Made by a program: the position numbers and the translations under genes. 64,000 nt of DNA from Drosophila persimilis. Lineage: Eukaryota; Arthropoda; Insecta; Diptera; Drosophilidae. This document shows positions 21,110 through 31,471 of this stretch, in pieces; the first letter of the stretch is position 1, and each line of letters starts with the position of its first letter. The stretch is from NCBI RefSeq assembly GCF_003286085.1, contig NW_020825288.1:8246001-8310000 (forward strand), written 5' to 3'. The notes beneath the pieces are model-generated. The model saw only the letters and a program-made list of their open reading frames with translations, was not told the origin of the DNA and searched no databases.

Positions 21110-22640
21110 TCTGTAAGTCCTGCTGTTAACTAGATGTTAGGTGGCGCATGCGCGTCGACAGATCCAGCACGTGTTTCATCTTTTGTTTACATTGCAAAGG
21201 CAGGCGACTTCTTCCTCTCGGCCAGGCAAACAGACAGATAGGAAAGGAAAGGAATTTGCATAAATTAGTTATAACTTTCTGTGACTAGGGATGATACACT
21301 TGTCGTTCAATTTGAATTCGTTTCAAGTCAAATACGAAAGATTGATTGTCCTTGTCCTTGCCTACCGCCATCCTTACTGCGTAGCAGACAGCCCAAAGTA
21401 TGATATTCCTGCCTGGGGCTTTCAGCAGGCATTCATAACAGCACTTCTGTCGAGTTAATTACTCACCTTTATTGCTCAGTGTCCTATCCTGGCTCCTCTC
21501 GAATGGACGACACGTCCCAACTTACTCGTGTGACCTCTATAGATTTGAAACGATTTCCTTTGTTGTGCCACCTATTGTTTGGGCCATTTTGTGAACAAAT
21601 TCCTGTCTCTAACCTAGCGGACAGTGTGTAATCAAGTCACAATTGTTGCTGGATGGCAATATGAGTGCATATTTCAAGTGCACCAAACCATTAGCAAGCA
21701 GACACAGAGAGGCAGCAAGTTAAGGCAGCACCGAATTTACCTCTTCTTCCAAACTCTATCACACATTCTCTATCTCAAATTGGTTCCAAGAAGTTTGTGG
21801 GGGTCTTATTGATTTTCATAAATTTCTTGTTTGATTCATTTGTGGTTTCCCAAGCTTACATCTGGAAATGTGCTCGTAATGTAACCCGGCAGAAGCTATG
21901 TACAAGTGTATATATCTAGTTTTCTCCAAGTGAAGACCCAATCCTTAGAATCCCCTCAGGTTTGTGGCAATTTTATTGGCAGCCCCTGCTGCAGTTATTT
22001 ATTTTTAGCCTACATTAAAGTCTTAAAGTGTCTTAAGTGTTGTCTTAAAGTGTTGAGGACAAAACTCAAAACACCAACCCTATAACGACTGCGATTCAGG
22101 CGCTCCTCCTTCTTTCTGCCATTCAGAGAGTCAGGATGAGAATCTGTAGAACCCTACAGATTAGAAAAACAACACCAACACCAAACCGTTTATTTATTAA
22201 TGGAGTCAACTGAAAGATGCCTTTTGACAGATGCAGTGACTTATTGAACAGCCCTTATAAAGCGATTATTCGTTTGAATTGGACGGATCAGAGATTAGAG
22301 CAATGTTCGCTTAAATTTCTTAGAATTTTGTTTGGTTCATTCGATTCGCTATAATTGTATCAACAGGTTGTGAAGCAGCAAAGTCTTCTGGAGGGGAGTA
22401 AGATGGGGTGAACGATGGGGAACTAGGCTGAGCATCAGTTTTCATGGCAATCAAAAGTGCTCGGACAACTGCAACTGCTCTCCAGTCCCTATGATTCAGA
22501 AGCGTCGATTGGCCTCTGTAGATCTCACAAGTTGAATTTTGATGAGGATTAATTTCGAATTTGCTCCACCTTAAATTAAATTTAAAAATCAGTTTTAAAC
22601 GAGGTGGAACGTTGTGAGTTGCTGCGGACACCGCAACTCT
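21110..22640. other. Gene-poor stretch
   Basis: No supportable gene. Short repeats include AGTGTCTTAAGTGTTGTCTTAAAGTGTT near 22028-22055 as overlapping copies of TCTTAAAGTGT. The region ends against the DINE-1-like element. Confidence 0.4.
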
Positions 22641-22644
22641 ACGG

Positions 22645-23714
22645 TTATACCCGATACTAAGTCAGTATGGCTCTCCTCCGGCAGACGCCGCTAATATTAA
22701 ACGACACGACAAAGAGAGCGTGCGAGAGAGACAGAAAATCAGTCTGAGCGTGACGTCACGCGCTGCGTAGCCACTGCAAATTGATTTGTTTCCTTTGGCT
22801 ATAAAAATGATCTGATCTGATCCAGATTCAGCAATCTGATAGATATGGTCGTTATCTATGATTCTGCGTTTTTAGTTTTCTCAAATCTGCAATATTGTGG
22901 ATGCAACAGATTTTCGTCCTTTGTGTGGGCGGAAGGGGGTGGGGCGAAATTTTGAGATAAAGGTTTTATAGTGAGATCTAACAGAAGTGCGGATACCAGA
23001 TTTGGTTACTCTAGCTTTAATAGTCTCTGAGATTTGTGAATATCCCCAGATTTGCATCCTTTGCGGGGGCGGAAGGGGGTGTGGCGAAATTTTGAAACAA
23101 ACTCGTCTCGGTCCGATATATTAGGAGTGTGGATACCAAATTTGGCTGCTCTAGCTTTTATAGTCTCTGAGATCTAGGCGCTAATGTTTTACTCTAAGCA
23201 AAGCCGCCTATGCTACCTGTGTGTTAGAGAGAGACAGGGCGAGAAAAAATGAAATTGTTTTCTTGATGCTGGCTATAATAATAATACGATCGAATTCAGA
23301 TTCTGCAGTCTAAAAGATATGGTCATTCTCTACGATTCTGCGTTTTTAGTTTTCTCGTATCTTTAAAATTGTGGATGCCACAGATTTTCGCCCTTTGTGG
23401 GGGCGGAAGTGGGCGGGGCAAAGTTTTGAAATATTTTTGGAGCAGTGACATATTACAGAAGTCTGGATCCAAAATATCGTTGCTCTAGCTCTTATAGTCT
23501 TTGAGCATTAGGCGTTGAAGGGGACGGACAGACGGACAGACGGACAGACGGACGGACGGACAGACAGACAGGGCTCAATCGACTCGGCTATTGATGCTGA
23601 TCAAGAATATATATACTTTATAGGGTCGGAAACGATTCCTTCTGGACGTTACACACATCCACTTTTACCACAAATCTAATATACCCCAATACTCATTTTG
23701 AGTATCGGGTATAA
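22645..23714 (-). mobile_element. DINE-1/INE-1-type non-autonomous helentron remnant
   Basis: Bounded by a perfect 14-bp inverted pair, TTATACCCGATACT (22645-22658) and AGTATCGGGTATAA (23701-23714). Near the right end are hallmarks of fly INE-1/DINE-1 elements: a (GACR)n tract at 23521-23573, then CAATCGACTCGGCTATTGAT and CTTTATAGGGTCGGAAACGA. The structural 5' end is at 23714, so it lies in reverse orientation. Inside are three diverged copies of a block of about 130 bp (about 22909-23030, 23048-23180 and 23386-23515). Each has a GGGCGGAAGKGGG core and a CTCTAGCTYTTATAGTCT-like end. It carries no coding capacity; such elements depend on Rep/Hel of autonomous relatives. Confidence 0.8.
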
Positions 23715-24306
23715 AAACGGATTCCTCCTAACGAATGTTTTTTACACTACAGCTATGTAGTTGTTATGTAGAAAATGTGTAGTTACCATGTAGAACATTA
23801 ATATGCTGGAATTTTTTGTAGACTTTTTTAAACGATATTTATAATCAATCCACTAAAAGGGACTTCTTATAATTTACCAATCTTGTTGAAAATTGATTGA
23901 TCAATTGTACAAAATTATATTTTCAAGGCTGAGATCTTAGTTAGCTAGTTATATTCGACGGAAGATCAAAAACGAGTAAAATGATTTCCGATCATAGACA
24001 GAGAACGATTAACCCAGTGGGTATTAAAATACAATCCACGAATATTATGAAACTTTAATAATTTTGGCGCATTTCAGATGAAAGATATCGCATTTTTTTA
24101 TTTTTTGTAAGTTAAGAGCAAAGATAGCATAAAGCTACAATAATTATTTATGAATGGTATTGTTTTCAGCGGCTGAGCTGAAGTTGTTCACCTGTTGTTA
24201 TAAAGGTTTTTTTAATAGTGCGTCAAGTGGGTTAAGGTTCAGATATTTTTTAACTTTGCATAACAACACCGCCGTGCCGCAATTTTAACGAAGTAAATCA
24301 ATTAAA
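23715..24306. repeat. Repeat copy and 5' flank of mRpL11
   Basis: About 23860-23985 is a further diverged copy of the repeat seen at 565-690 and 1300-1440, sharing CCAATCTTGTTGAAAATTGA and the ATATTCGACGGAAGATCAAA block. The remaining 300 bp is the mRpL11 5' flank. I see no TATA, DRE or Motif 1 there. Confidence 0.5.
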
Positions 24307-25018
24307 ATGTCCAAAGCAGCCGGTAAACTAAAGTCCCTGAAGAAGACAGTCGAGCGGGTGACGCATACGAGTAAACTGAAGACCAACATACCCGCTGGAA
24401 TGGCGGCGGCAGGTCCGCCACTCGGACCCATGCTGGGTCAGGTTGGTGCTACTCTAAATATAACACATTTGGGATTGATCCATGATAATCAATCCACAGC
24501 GTGCCATCAACATTGCCGCATTCTGCAAGGACTTCAACACGAAGACAGCGGAAATGATTGAGGGCGTGCCTCTGCCCTGCCGCATATCTGTAAACAGCGA
24601 TCGCAGCTACGACCTGGCCATACATCATCCGCCGGCGACTTTCTTTTTGAAGCAGGCGGCGGGGATTCAACGAGGAACTATGACGCCTGGCAAGGAAGTG
24701 GCCGGTATGATAACTCTTAAGCATTTGTACGAAATTGCAGCCATAAAGATCCAAGATCCGCCCAACGCCCTACTGTCCATGCAGGTAAGTTCAGGTGAAG
24801 CAGGAAGGAGTCCAAAAAAACAAAATTTTCATTTAAATTCTTTTCAGCAAATGTGTGAGATGCTCATTAGCATTGCACGGACTTGTGGCATTAAGGTGGT
24901 CCGTGACTTGGATCCAGCGGCCTACGGCGAATTCCTGGAGGAGCGCAAGACCATTGTGGAGCAGCAGCGACGTGAGCTCCAAGAGAAGCGAGAGGCAAAG
25001 ATGCTGCGCACGGGCTAG
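24307..25018 (+). CDS. mRpL11: Mitochondrial ribosomal protein L11 (uL11m)
   Basis: Three exons: 24307-24441, 24500-24784 and 24848-25018, with introns of 58 and 63 bp, GT-AG, both phase 0; 196 residues. The N-terminal uL11 domain carries the family signature IPAGMAAAGPPLGPMLGQ (about 28-45) directly followed, after splicing, by RAINIAAFCKDFN. The C-terminal domain (about 105-165) contains TPGKEVAGMITLKHLYEIA and GIKVVRDLD. A lysine-rich C-terminal extension follows. It is a component of the L7/L12 stalk base of the mitochondrial large subunit and is imported into the matrix. Intron 2 is a multiple of three and has no in-frame stop. The gene converges with RRP36: the stop codons are only 67 bp apart. 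Confidence 0.95.
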
Positions 25019-25085
25019 TTTGGAAGGAGTTCAATATGAAAACTGTTTAATCGTTAATATACATTTATAACTAAAGCAAGAAAAT

Positions 25086-25945
25086 CTAATCTATGCCAAT
25101 CCGCTTTCTGTCCTTGGCAGCATTCTTCTTCCGCCTCTTCTCCAAATGCTTGTTCAGCTTTCCGGTGCTCTTCAGAAGCTCGAACTGGGCGACCAGCTCT
25201 TTGGCACGCCGTTCCTCTAAAATAGAAAAAGTTTGTAAAAGATATACTCTGTTAAGAAACGGTATAGGGAAACATACTCTTGGTGAGATAGTGAGGCTGC
25301 TGTCCTTCGTTGTGGGACTTTTGGATGTAGTCGCGCTCCTTCTTCAAGGAATGTTGCTTGCTGTGCCACCGCTTGTCCTCCACATTTTTGTTGATGAGCC
25401 TTTGCATGGTGTGCTTGATTTTCTTCTTCTCCTCGGCATCAGCCACTTGGTCCAGTTGCTTCTTCAGCTGGCCAACTTCTTTATCGCGTATTTTCGTCAC
25501 AAACTTGTAGTTTTTCTTGAAGGTTTCAATGTTGTAGTCTCCCGACTTTTCATCGAATCGTGGATCCCGCAGCTCAACCTCCTTTTTGCGCTCTACACGG
25601 TGCTCAGCGCCCAGGAAGGGAACCTGTCGTCTGGAACTCATCTCACGCGGACGATTTTTGTTGAGACGTTTGAGGTCTGTTTTTGTTTTTCCTTTCTTTG
25701 TCGGCGCGCTCTTGCTGCCCAGCACTGCCTCCTTGTAGACCTTGGCGCCGAGCTCTTCCTTGAGCTGCATAATCTCCTCGAAGGACATGCCCTTAAGATC
25801 TTGGCGAATGGCCGACTGAAACAGATTTTCATTAGTTGGATGAGCTCAACCCTAGCTCTTTTTGTTTTACCTGACTTTCATCTTCACTGACTGCTACCGA
25901 CTCCGGCTCCGAGTCTGACGCGGACTCACTTGACGACATTTCCAT
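25086..25945 (-). CDS. Rrp36: rRNA processing protein RRP36 homologue
   Basis: Three exons: 25871-25945, 25278-25815 and 25086-25216, with introns of 55 and 61 bp and consistent phases; 247 residues. The N-terminus is acidic and serine-rich (MEMSSSESASDSEPES). The RRP36 core includes RPREMSSRRQVPF (80-92) and RDPRFDEKSGDYN (108-120), the strongest signatures of the family. It is followed by a long charged helix (KIRDKEVGQLKKQLDQVADA) and a basic C-terminus (KRRKNAAKDRKRIGID). The protein acts in the nucleolar SSU processome in early 35S/18S pre-rRNA cleavage. A second ATG at 25939 could also serve. CACGTG and an AACAGCTGAT E-box lie upstream. Confidence 0.9.
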
Positions 25946-25984
25946 CCAATTTGCTCTTAAATATCAGTTTATTTACTATATTTT

Positions 25985-26016
25985 CACGTGTTTGTGTTTT
26001 GTTTGAAACAGCTGAT
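25985..26016 (-). promoter_or_regulatory. RRP36 promoter E-boxes
   Basis: CACGTG at 25985-25990 lies 40 bp upstream of the ATG (25945). AACAGCTGAT at 26007-26016 is a perfect match to core-promoter Motif 5 (AWCAGCTGWT) of Drosophila. CACGTG is the Myc/Max site common in fly ribosome-biogenesis genes. Confidence 0.6.
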
Positions 26017-26019
26017 TGC

Positions 26020-27340
26020 TTAATCCCCGTAAGCCCCCCTATTTAAACAGTTCAAACTTGAGGTAAATGCCAGAAAATATTACTGATTGTAAGTTCTTCT
26101 TGTAGTTCCATGCCATCTTCCTCTAAACTTAAAAAAAAACAACGATATATTTCACCTGAACTGCGCTTACATAACTGAATTTGTATTATTTTCTGTGCAA
26201 TATTAAAATATTCCCTTGGTCTAAAATGGGTTAATTGTTCGATCCGGATCCCTATATATGCCAAACAGTATATAATTTATCGTAAATGGTAGCCCTGGAT
26301 GGTACCTCTGGCAAATAAGGAACGATAACGATAGCCCAGCCAGTGTTGAAAAACTCTGTACTAAATACTGAGAAAATTTGAATTTAAATTTGAATATTGT
26401 GATTTCTCAAAACCAACAAGATAAAAAGAAAATGGCTGCAGTTAAAAGGGCAGAAATATGATTATAATCCGATCGATCTGACAAATGAATTGTATATTGG
26501 TATGTGTATATGTAAGAATTTTTATAGTTAAGTTATGATATGATTTCCAAATTGTCAAGGATATCAATAATTTTGGTTATTGTGAAGTGTTTTTTCTGTT
26601 GAGTGCTAGGCAAATCTAAGAATCTGACAATTTATAGCCCCAAAACTCGTCAATAGCGCACTTACTTGTACAATTTATGTTTTCTAATCAACAGGTTGGT
26701 CGTCCAGCACGGACAATCCTCTATCGGACCTCCATTGTCTTTATTTTCACTGTTCAATGACTTCACGTGCGCTAAAAACATTGACCTAACTTTACCCACA
26801 TTAAAAGTAAACATCAACAACTTCTATGGGGGGTGGTTTTATGATGACTATAACTTTCCATGCAGCTACATTATCACGTTTTGATGGCCAAGGCTGGGCG
26901 GGCGCCGCGCCATTTCACTCCCGCGATTTGTTTGCATTGCATTTGTGTCCAGACCTGGAGCCTCGGAGCAGAGCCGAGCCGGGCAGGGCTTGGCCTGGCC
27001 TGGCTAGTCGTTGGCTAAAAAGTCAGCTGAACCATTTAACGGTCGTGTGATTTCTAGGTACACATACTATAAGTGTAACACGCATGGGTTCGATTTCGTT
27101 CGGGGGTGTCATTACCAGGAGCGTTTCAAGCTATTTGGAGTACAGCTTCGAATGTCCTCCCTTCGCCGCCAGAGACGGTCCTGGATATGACGAAGACTCT
27201 TCGGCTAAGGCGGACACAGAGACACTGGGACTGGGTCCACGTCCATTCACCAATTACGCGCCTTTCGCCGCTGCGGTGTCCTTAATTTCTTAAAAAGCGT
27301 TTAAACATCTAATGAAAGCATTTTGGCCCGCGGTTCTGCT
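26020..27340. other. Intergenic stretch before the TMEM26 gene
   Basis: The left part is AT-rich. From about 26885 to 27290 it is GC-rich and contains an open frame (27084-27293, 69 codons) without family resemblance. I do not call a gene here. Unrecognised 5' untranslated exons of the TMEM26 gene are possible. Confidence 0.4.
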
Positions 27341-27350
27341 GTCCGTCAAA

Positions 27351-27385
27351 TCAGTTTCGTTTGGCTTTTCGCCCTGTGCGGTTCG
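27351..27385 (+). promoter_or_regulatory. Possible Inr + DPE promoter of TMEM26 gene
   Basis: TCAGTTTCG at 27351-27359 is a good initiator. With the A at 27353 as +1, positions +28 to +33 read GGTTCG, five of six for the downstream promoter element (RGWYVT) at exactly the required distance. This would give a 5' UTR of 116 nt before ATG 27469. Confidence 0.4.
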
Positions 27386-27468
27386 GTATCGGTTCGATTT
27401 GGTTCTATCGGAGGAGACTGATTGACACTCAATGCTGAGAGCCACAGGATTATGTCATTGAGAGTATC

Positions 27469-29726
27469 ATGGCCAAGATAATATCCACGATAAAGGCCAT
27501 CCTCACGAGGATCATCTTCAGTGCCCACAGTCTGCTGGCCATTTGGCAGGTGACGACGTTCAAGGACGACATCATCTACTGGACACTATGCGGACCCCTG
27601 CTGCTGCTGCTGCTCGAGGGCATTTTCACCATCATGATCAAGAAGACGCAGGAGTGGCGCTGGTAAGGCTCAGGCAGATTCTCCTGCAGATCTTGACCCA
27701 TTCCGGCTCCTTCTCCTGCAATGTAAACAACAATCGGCTGGACACTGACGTCACCCTCGGGTTTTGATTTTCAATTAAAAGTGAAATCATGTGTTTAATG
27801 TGGGGAATGGCCCCAGACTGACCATCCCCGTTCCCAACCCCACACTGTCGTAATAGTAAAAACTTTAATGGAATGCCGTGTGAAAGGGGGGTGGTGGGGT
27901 GGCAGTGGTGGGTGGCTGATGTTTACCTTTCGAGGCATCGCTCGGTGACCATTGTTTGTTTTTGCTATTCCTCTTTGAACGCTCTTTTATGTCCACCTCT
28001 TGTCCCCAGGTTCTGCCCCTCCGTGTTTCTATACCTGAGCAGCATTGTGCCCGCCATTTGGCTGTTGGAGCTGGACAAGATTGAGCGTCGCCTGCAGATA
28101 ATCAATGCCTCGCTGACCAGCTCGAATGCCACCAGCACCAATCCGAACAACTTCAGCAGCCCCAGCAGCAGCCTCATCAGCGGCCCCAGCGGCAGCAGCA
28201 ACAGCAGTGGCATGGATCCAGTGGCGGATCTGCTGGACGATGCGGGCATCAAGCTGCCCGTCATCAGTGCGGACACCTGGACCACCCTGATTGAGCAGTT
28301 CCTGATGCTCATTCTGATCGTTGGCCGCTGGCTGCTGCCCAAGGGAGATCTCACGCGGGATCAGCTGAGTCAGCTTCTGCTGGTCTACATTGGCACGGCG
28401 GCGGACATCATTGAGTTTTTCGACTCCTATAAGGATGATTCCATTGCACGCATTGGCTTCCTGGTCTACCTGACGCTGGGCATCTGGTCCTGGAGTCTCA
28501 TGCAGTTCACGATTGTGCTCTCGGCCACACGGGGAAGACGACCCCGGGGCAGTGGCTCGCACCAGAAAGAGGAGTAAGTGGTAGCCATTTCTTTGCCCAA
28601 ATTGTAATTCCCTTTTATTTTCTTTTGTAGACACACGGACTGCTGCCAGAACTGCTGCTGTGGCATTGATGTGTGGGGCATTGTCCTCAATGTCATACTG
28701 CAGGACGCTCCGTTCCTCACCTTCCGCCTGCTGATCATCTTCCAGTACAAGATTATCAACTACATGAATGTCTTCTTTACATGTAAGGGCATCTCATAGG
28801 GTATCATCTCTCATCTTTCTCTCATCTCCCCATCTTTGTAGGTAAAAACTCTCTGGTGATCATCCTGCAGCTGTATCGGCTGTACGTGGTCAACGCGGAA
28901 TTCTGGAAGAGTCGTCGGGAGAGTCGGATGGCCAAGTCGCGCCAGTTCCAGTCGCGTCGTCGAGTCCAGGACGCAGACCAGAACAGCATCTACATGATAT
29001 CCAATGAGCGTGGCGGCGATGTTAAAAAGAAAATCAAAAAGTGAGCATGCCCCAAGGGAAGGGCACAATCTTCAGGCTCTAAAAAACACTTTCTTTCCAA
29101 GCAGGGCCAAAGACAAAGACTATGCCATACAGGAGGCCAGCTACAGCAAAAAGAAAAAGGACAAAAAGGACAAGTAAGTGGCAAAAAATATACTTATATT
29201 CCCCAAGGAAAGTATTAAAGACCCCAACCCCAGGAAGAAGCGAAAACACAAGGACACGGGATACTCCACGGCCAGCTCACAGAATCTGTATTCCACGAAG
29301 GCCAGCGGCACCGAGAAGGATCCGCGACGCAAGGACAAAAAAGGCAAAAAGTCGAAGCGCATCTGCAGCAGCTCCCCCAGCGACTGCGACCTGGCCAACG
29401 CCAAGAAGCAGAAGCGCGCCAAGAACGCCGAAAAAAACGATAAGAAGTAGGTAATAACTGTTCTGCCGCACATTGATCGATTCATTCATTTGCCGGAACT
29501 CCGCCACAGGAAAACCCGCAAGATCGAAGTCATTGAAGAGTCGAACAGCTCGAGCAGCAGCAGCAGCTCCGACTCGAGCAACTCGACGCTGCCCAGCTAC
29601 GAGGTGATCGACGAGAAGAAGGCGAAGGCCCGAAGGCGCAAGCAGCGGGGCGGCAGTAGCAGCGACAGCAGCTCCTCGGAAAGCAGCTCGGAGAGCTCCT
29701 CCTCCTCATCCTCGTCCTCATCGTGA
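27469..29726 (+). CDS. TMEM26 family multi-pass membrane protein
   Basis: Seven exons: 27469-27662, 28010-28573, 28631-28782, 28842-29040, 29105-29173, 29234-29446 and 29510-29726. All junctions are GT-AG and phase-consistent, giving 535 residues. Hydrophobic segments typical of TMEM26 occur at about 34-57 (YWTLCGPLLLLLLEGIFTIM), 66-86 (CPSVFLYLSSIVPAIWLL) and about 150-165 (FLMLILIVGRWLL). Others lie around YIGTAADIIEF, IGFLVYLTLGIWSWSLMQF and the INYMNVFFTC region. A Ser/Asn-rich loop follows the second segment. DCCQNCCCGIDVW and LQLYRLYVVNAEFW mark the conserved C-terminal part. Residues after about 330 are a species-type tail: Lys-rich, then a poly-Ser stretch (SSSSSSSSDSSNS and a long final Ser run) that looks disordered. 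Human TMEM26 has a shorter tail. The molecular function of the family is not established. Confidence 0.88.
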
Positions 29727-29955
29727 GGTTTGAGCATTGAGCAATGATATTTTTTGGAACTAACGTCCCAGCGTTAGGGAAACAATTTTTTGTGTGGCAG
29801 CCCCCCATTGATGGGGCTGAAGCGCCCCGCTCCAGGTGCGCAAATATTTTGTATGACCCCATCTGAAGGGCGGTCGAAAATTTGTCGGAGAGCATACATA
29901 TATTTTGATATGTTCATATGTTTGCTAAATCAACTGTATCTCCATTTGAATTGAA

Positions 29956-29961
29956 AATAAA
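29956..29961 (+). terminator. Poly(A) signal of TMEM26 gene
   Basis: AATAAA 230 bp after the stop at 29726, followed by a GT-rich stretch (GGGTGGCAGTCCC...TTTGTAACGGTTGGTC), a good cleavage context. Confidence 0.6.
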
Positions 29962-30109
29962 GAGCGGGTGGCAGTCCCATAAGTTGGAAGTGCCTGCAGC
30001 TGATGCTCTCTTTGTAACGGTTGGTCTTTGTATTTTCTGTAATGTCTGGTTCTTACTAAGTTGGCAGCCCCAGCCAGCAAAGCTCTCTCAGTAAGCTTTC
30101 TGTAATGTC

Positions 30110-30560
30110 AGACAGAAGTTCTTTTCCTCTCTCTCTCTCTCTGTCTTTGTCTCTTTCTCTCTCTCTAGCTCTCTATATCTATATAAATTTAACCCGTGCG
30201 AAAAGCTTAGCGACGCGAACAGCTGCGAAGCAAAACTTTTTTGTTGACACACAGATAACTGTGTCGGTGGAGAATTGCTTGCTGTGTTGCTGTAACGACG
30301 GAATAGTTGCTTCCGAGCGACCAAGCGCTGCGGGCCGCGATTTTTTCCTCTCTCTCTCCCCCCTTTGAAAAGCCCGCGCGCGTTGAAGCTTTGTTCGTGT
30401 GGCTTTTAGTGTCTCTCTGATGTGTAAGTTGAACCGTGACTGTGTGTATGTGTGCCAGCGTGCTTTGTTGGATCTTAGTGTGTATGTGTATATATATAAT
30501 ATGGCTATCTGCCTATTAAGATATGGTCTGAGAACGAACGCTGTGAAAAACACTTAAAGA
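30110..30560. promoter_or_regulatory. GAGA-rich candidate promoter/5' exon region
   Basis: Three CT/GA runs (30128-30144, 30149-30170, 30347-30361) flank GC-rich sequence, followed by TGATGTGTAAGT at 30419-30430, which contains a strong splice donor. Clusters of GAGA-factor sites next to such a donor suggest a non-coding first exon, perhaps of the SERAC1-like gene downstream. No coding exon is claimed. Confidence 0.3.
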
Positions 30561-31436
30561 ACTTTCGACAAAAATCCCCGCCATGGGGCAGCGGCAGCAT
30601 CAGCCCATATTTCCATCCCCCATGTGTCCCAGCAACAAGAAACAGAAGAGAACAACATCTGCAGAAGCTTACCCCCCCACCCTCCTCGAAAAAAATCCAT
30701 CCAAAATTAGTATTAATTACTCGAAAAACAGTTGCCTAGTCGCTTGGGATCCGATTAAAAATTAAACGATAATAATGAGGCAAGCAGGTGTGCGAGCTCT
30801 TTCTTAATTTGTCCAATCCGATGACAAGTTCTGAATAATTCAATTAATACTTGTTAGTGGGCCACACACACGCGCCATTTGCGACGCGAAATCTCGCGAC
30901 AATTGGTTAGGGGTTGCCTCGACACAATGGGAATCATCAGAGAGACCGGCAGGCAATGCTGATGATGTCTATAAACGGGGCGGACAGCCACGCCAAGCCA
31001 CTCCCGCGTCCTATTCAACTGCCCCACATTGTGTACGAGTGTGGGGCAGAATCACGAACACCAAACACGTTCCTGTTAAGTTCAAAAATGATGAGGCCTC
31101 CTTCTCGGCCAGCCACAAATATGTATTCCATTCCATTCGCCATTTCATTTCCCTCGCCTTTTGGTGGCCTTTTACCTGTGCTTAGCACGCGTGCTGAAGG
31201 TTAAGGCGGTTTAAGCGTCCACGACCAGAGTCAACTTCCAACTCCACCCTGCGCCACGCCAATCCCCTCTTCCCACCTTGCACGTGTTGTTTTGGTTTCG
31301 GTTTCGTTACGCCTCGCAATAACAACACCATGAAACCACGACAACAGCTTTTCGTTTCGCTCACTCTCTTTGGATGAAACTTTAGAGTAAATGCTGCTGG
31401 TGGTGCTGCTGCGGCTCTCTGACCGTTTTGCCGGTT

Positions 31437-31471
<35 letters not shown>

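Noticed and set aside
22320..22631. 103-codon - strand frame beside the DINE-1-like element
   Set aside because: No recognisable domain, signal or splice context; kept only as part of the flank.
27084..27293. 69-codon + strand frame upstream of the TMEM26 gene
   Set aside because: No homology, no signal peptide, and it precedes the predicted TMEM26 initiator; more likely chance in GC-richer sequence.
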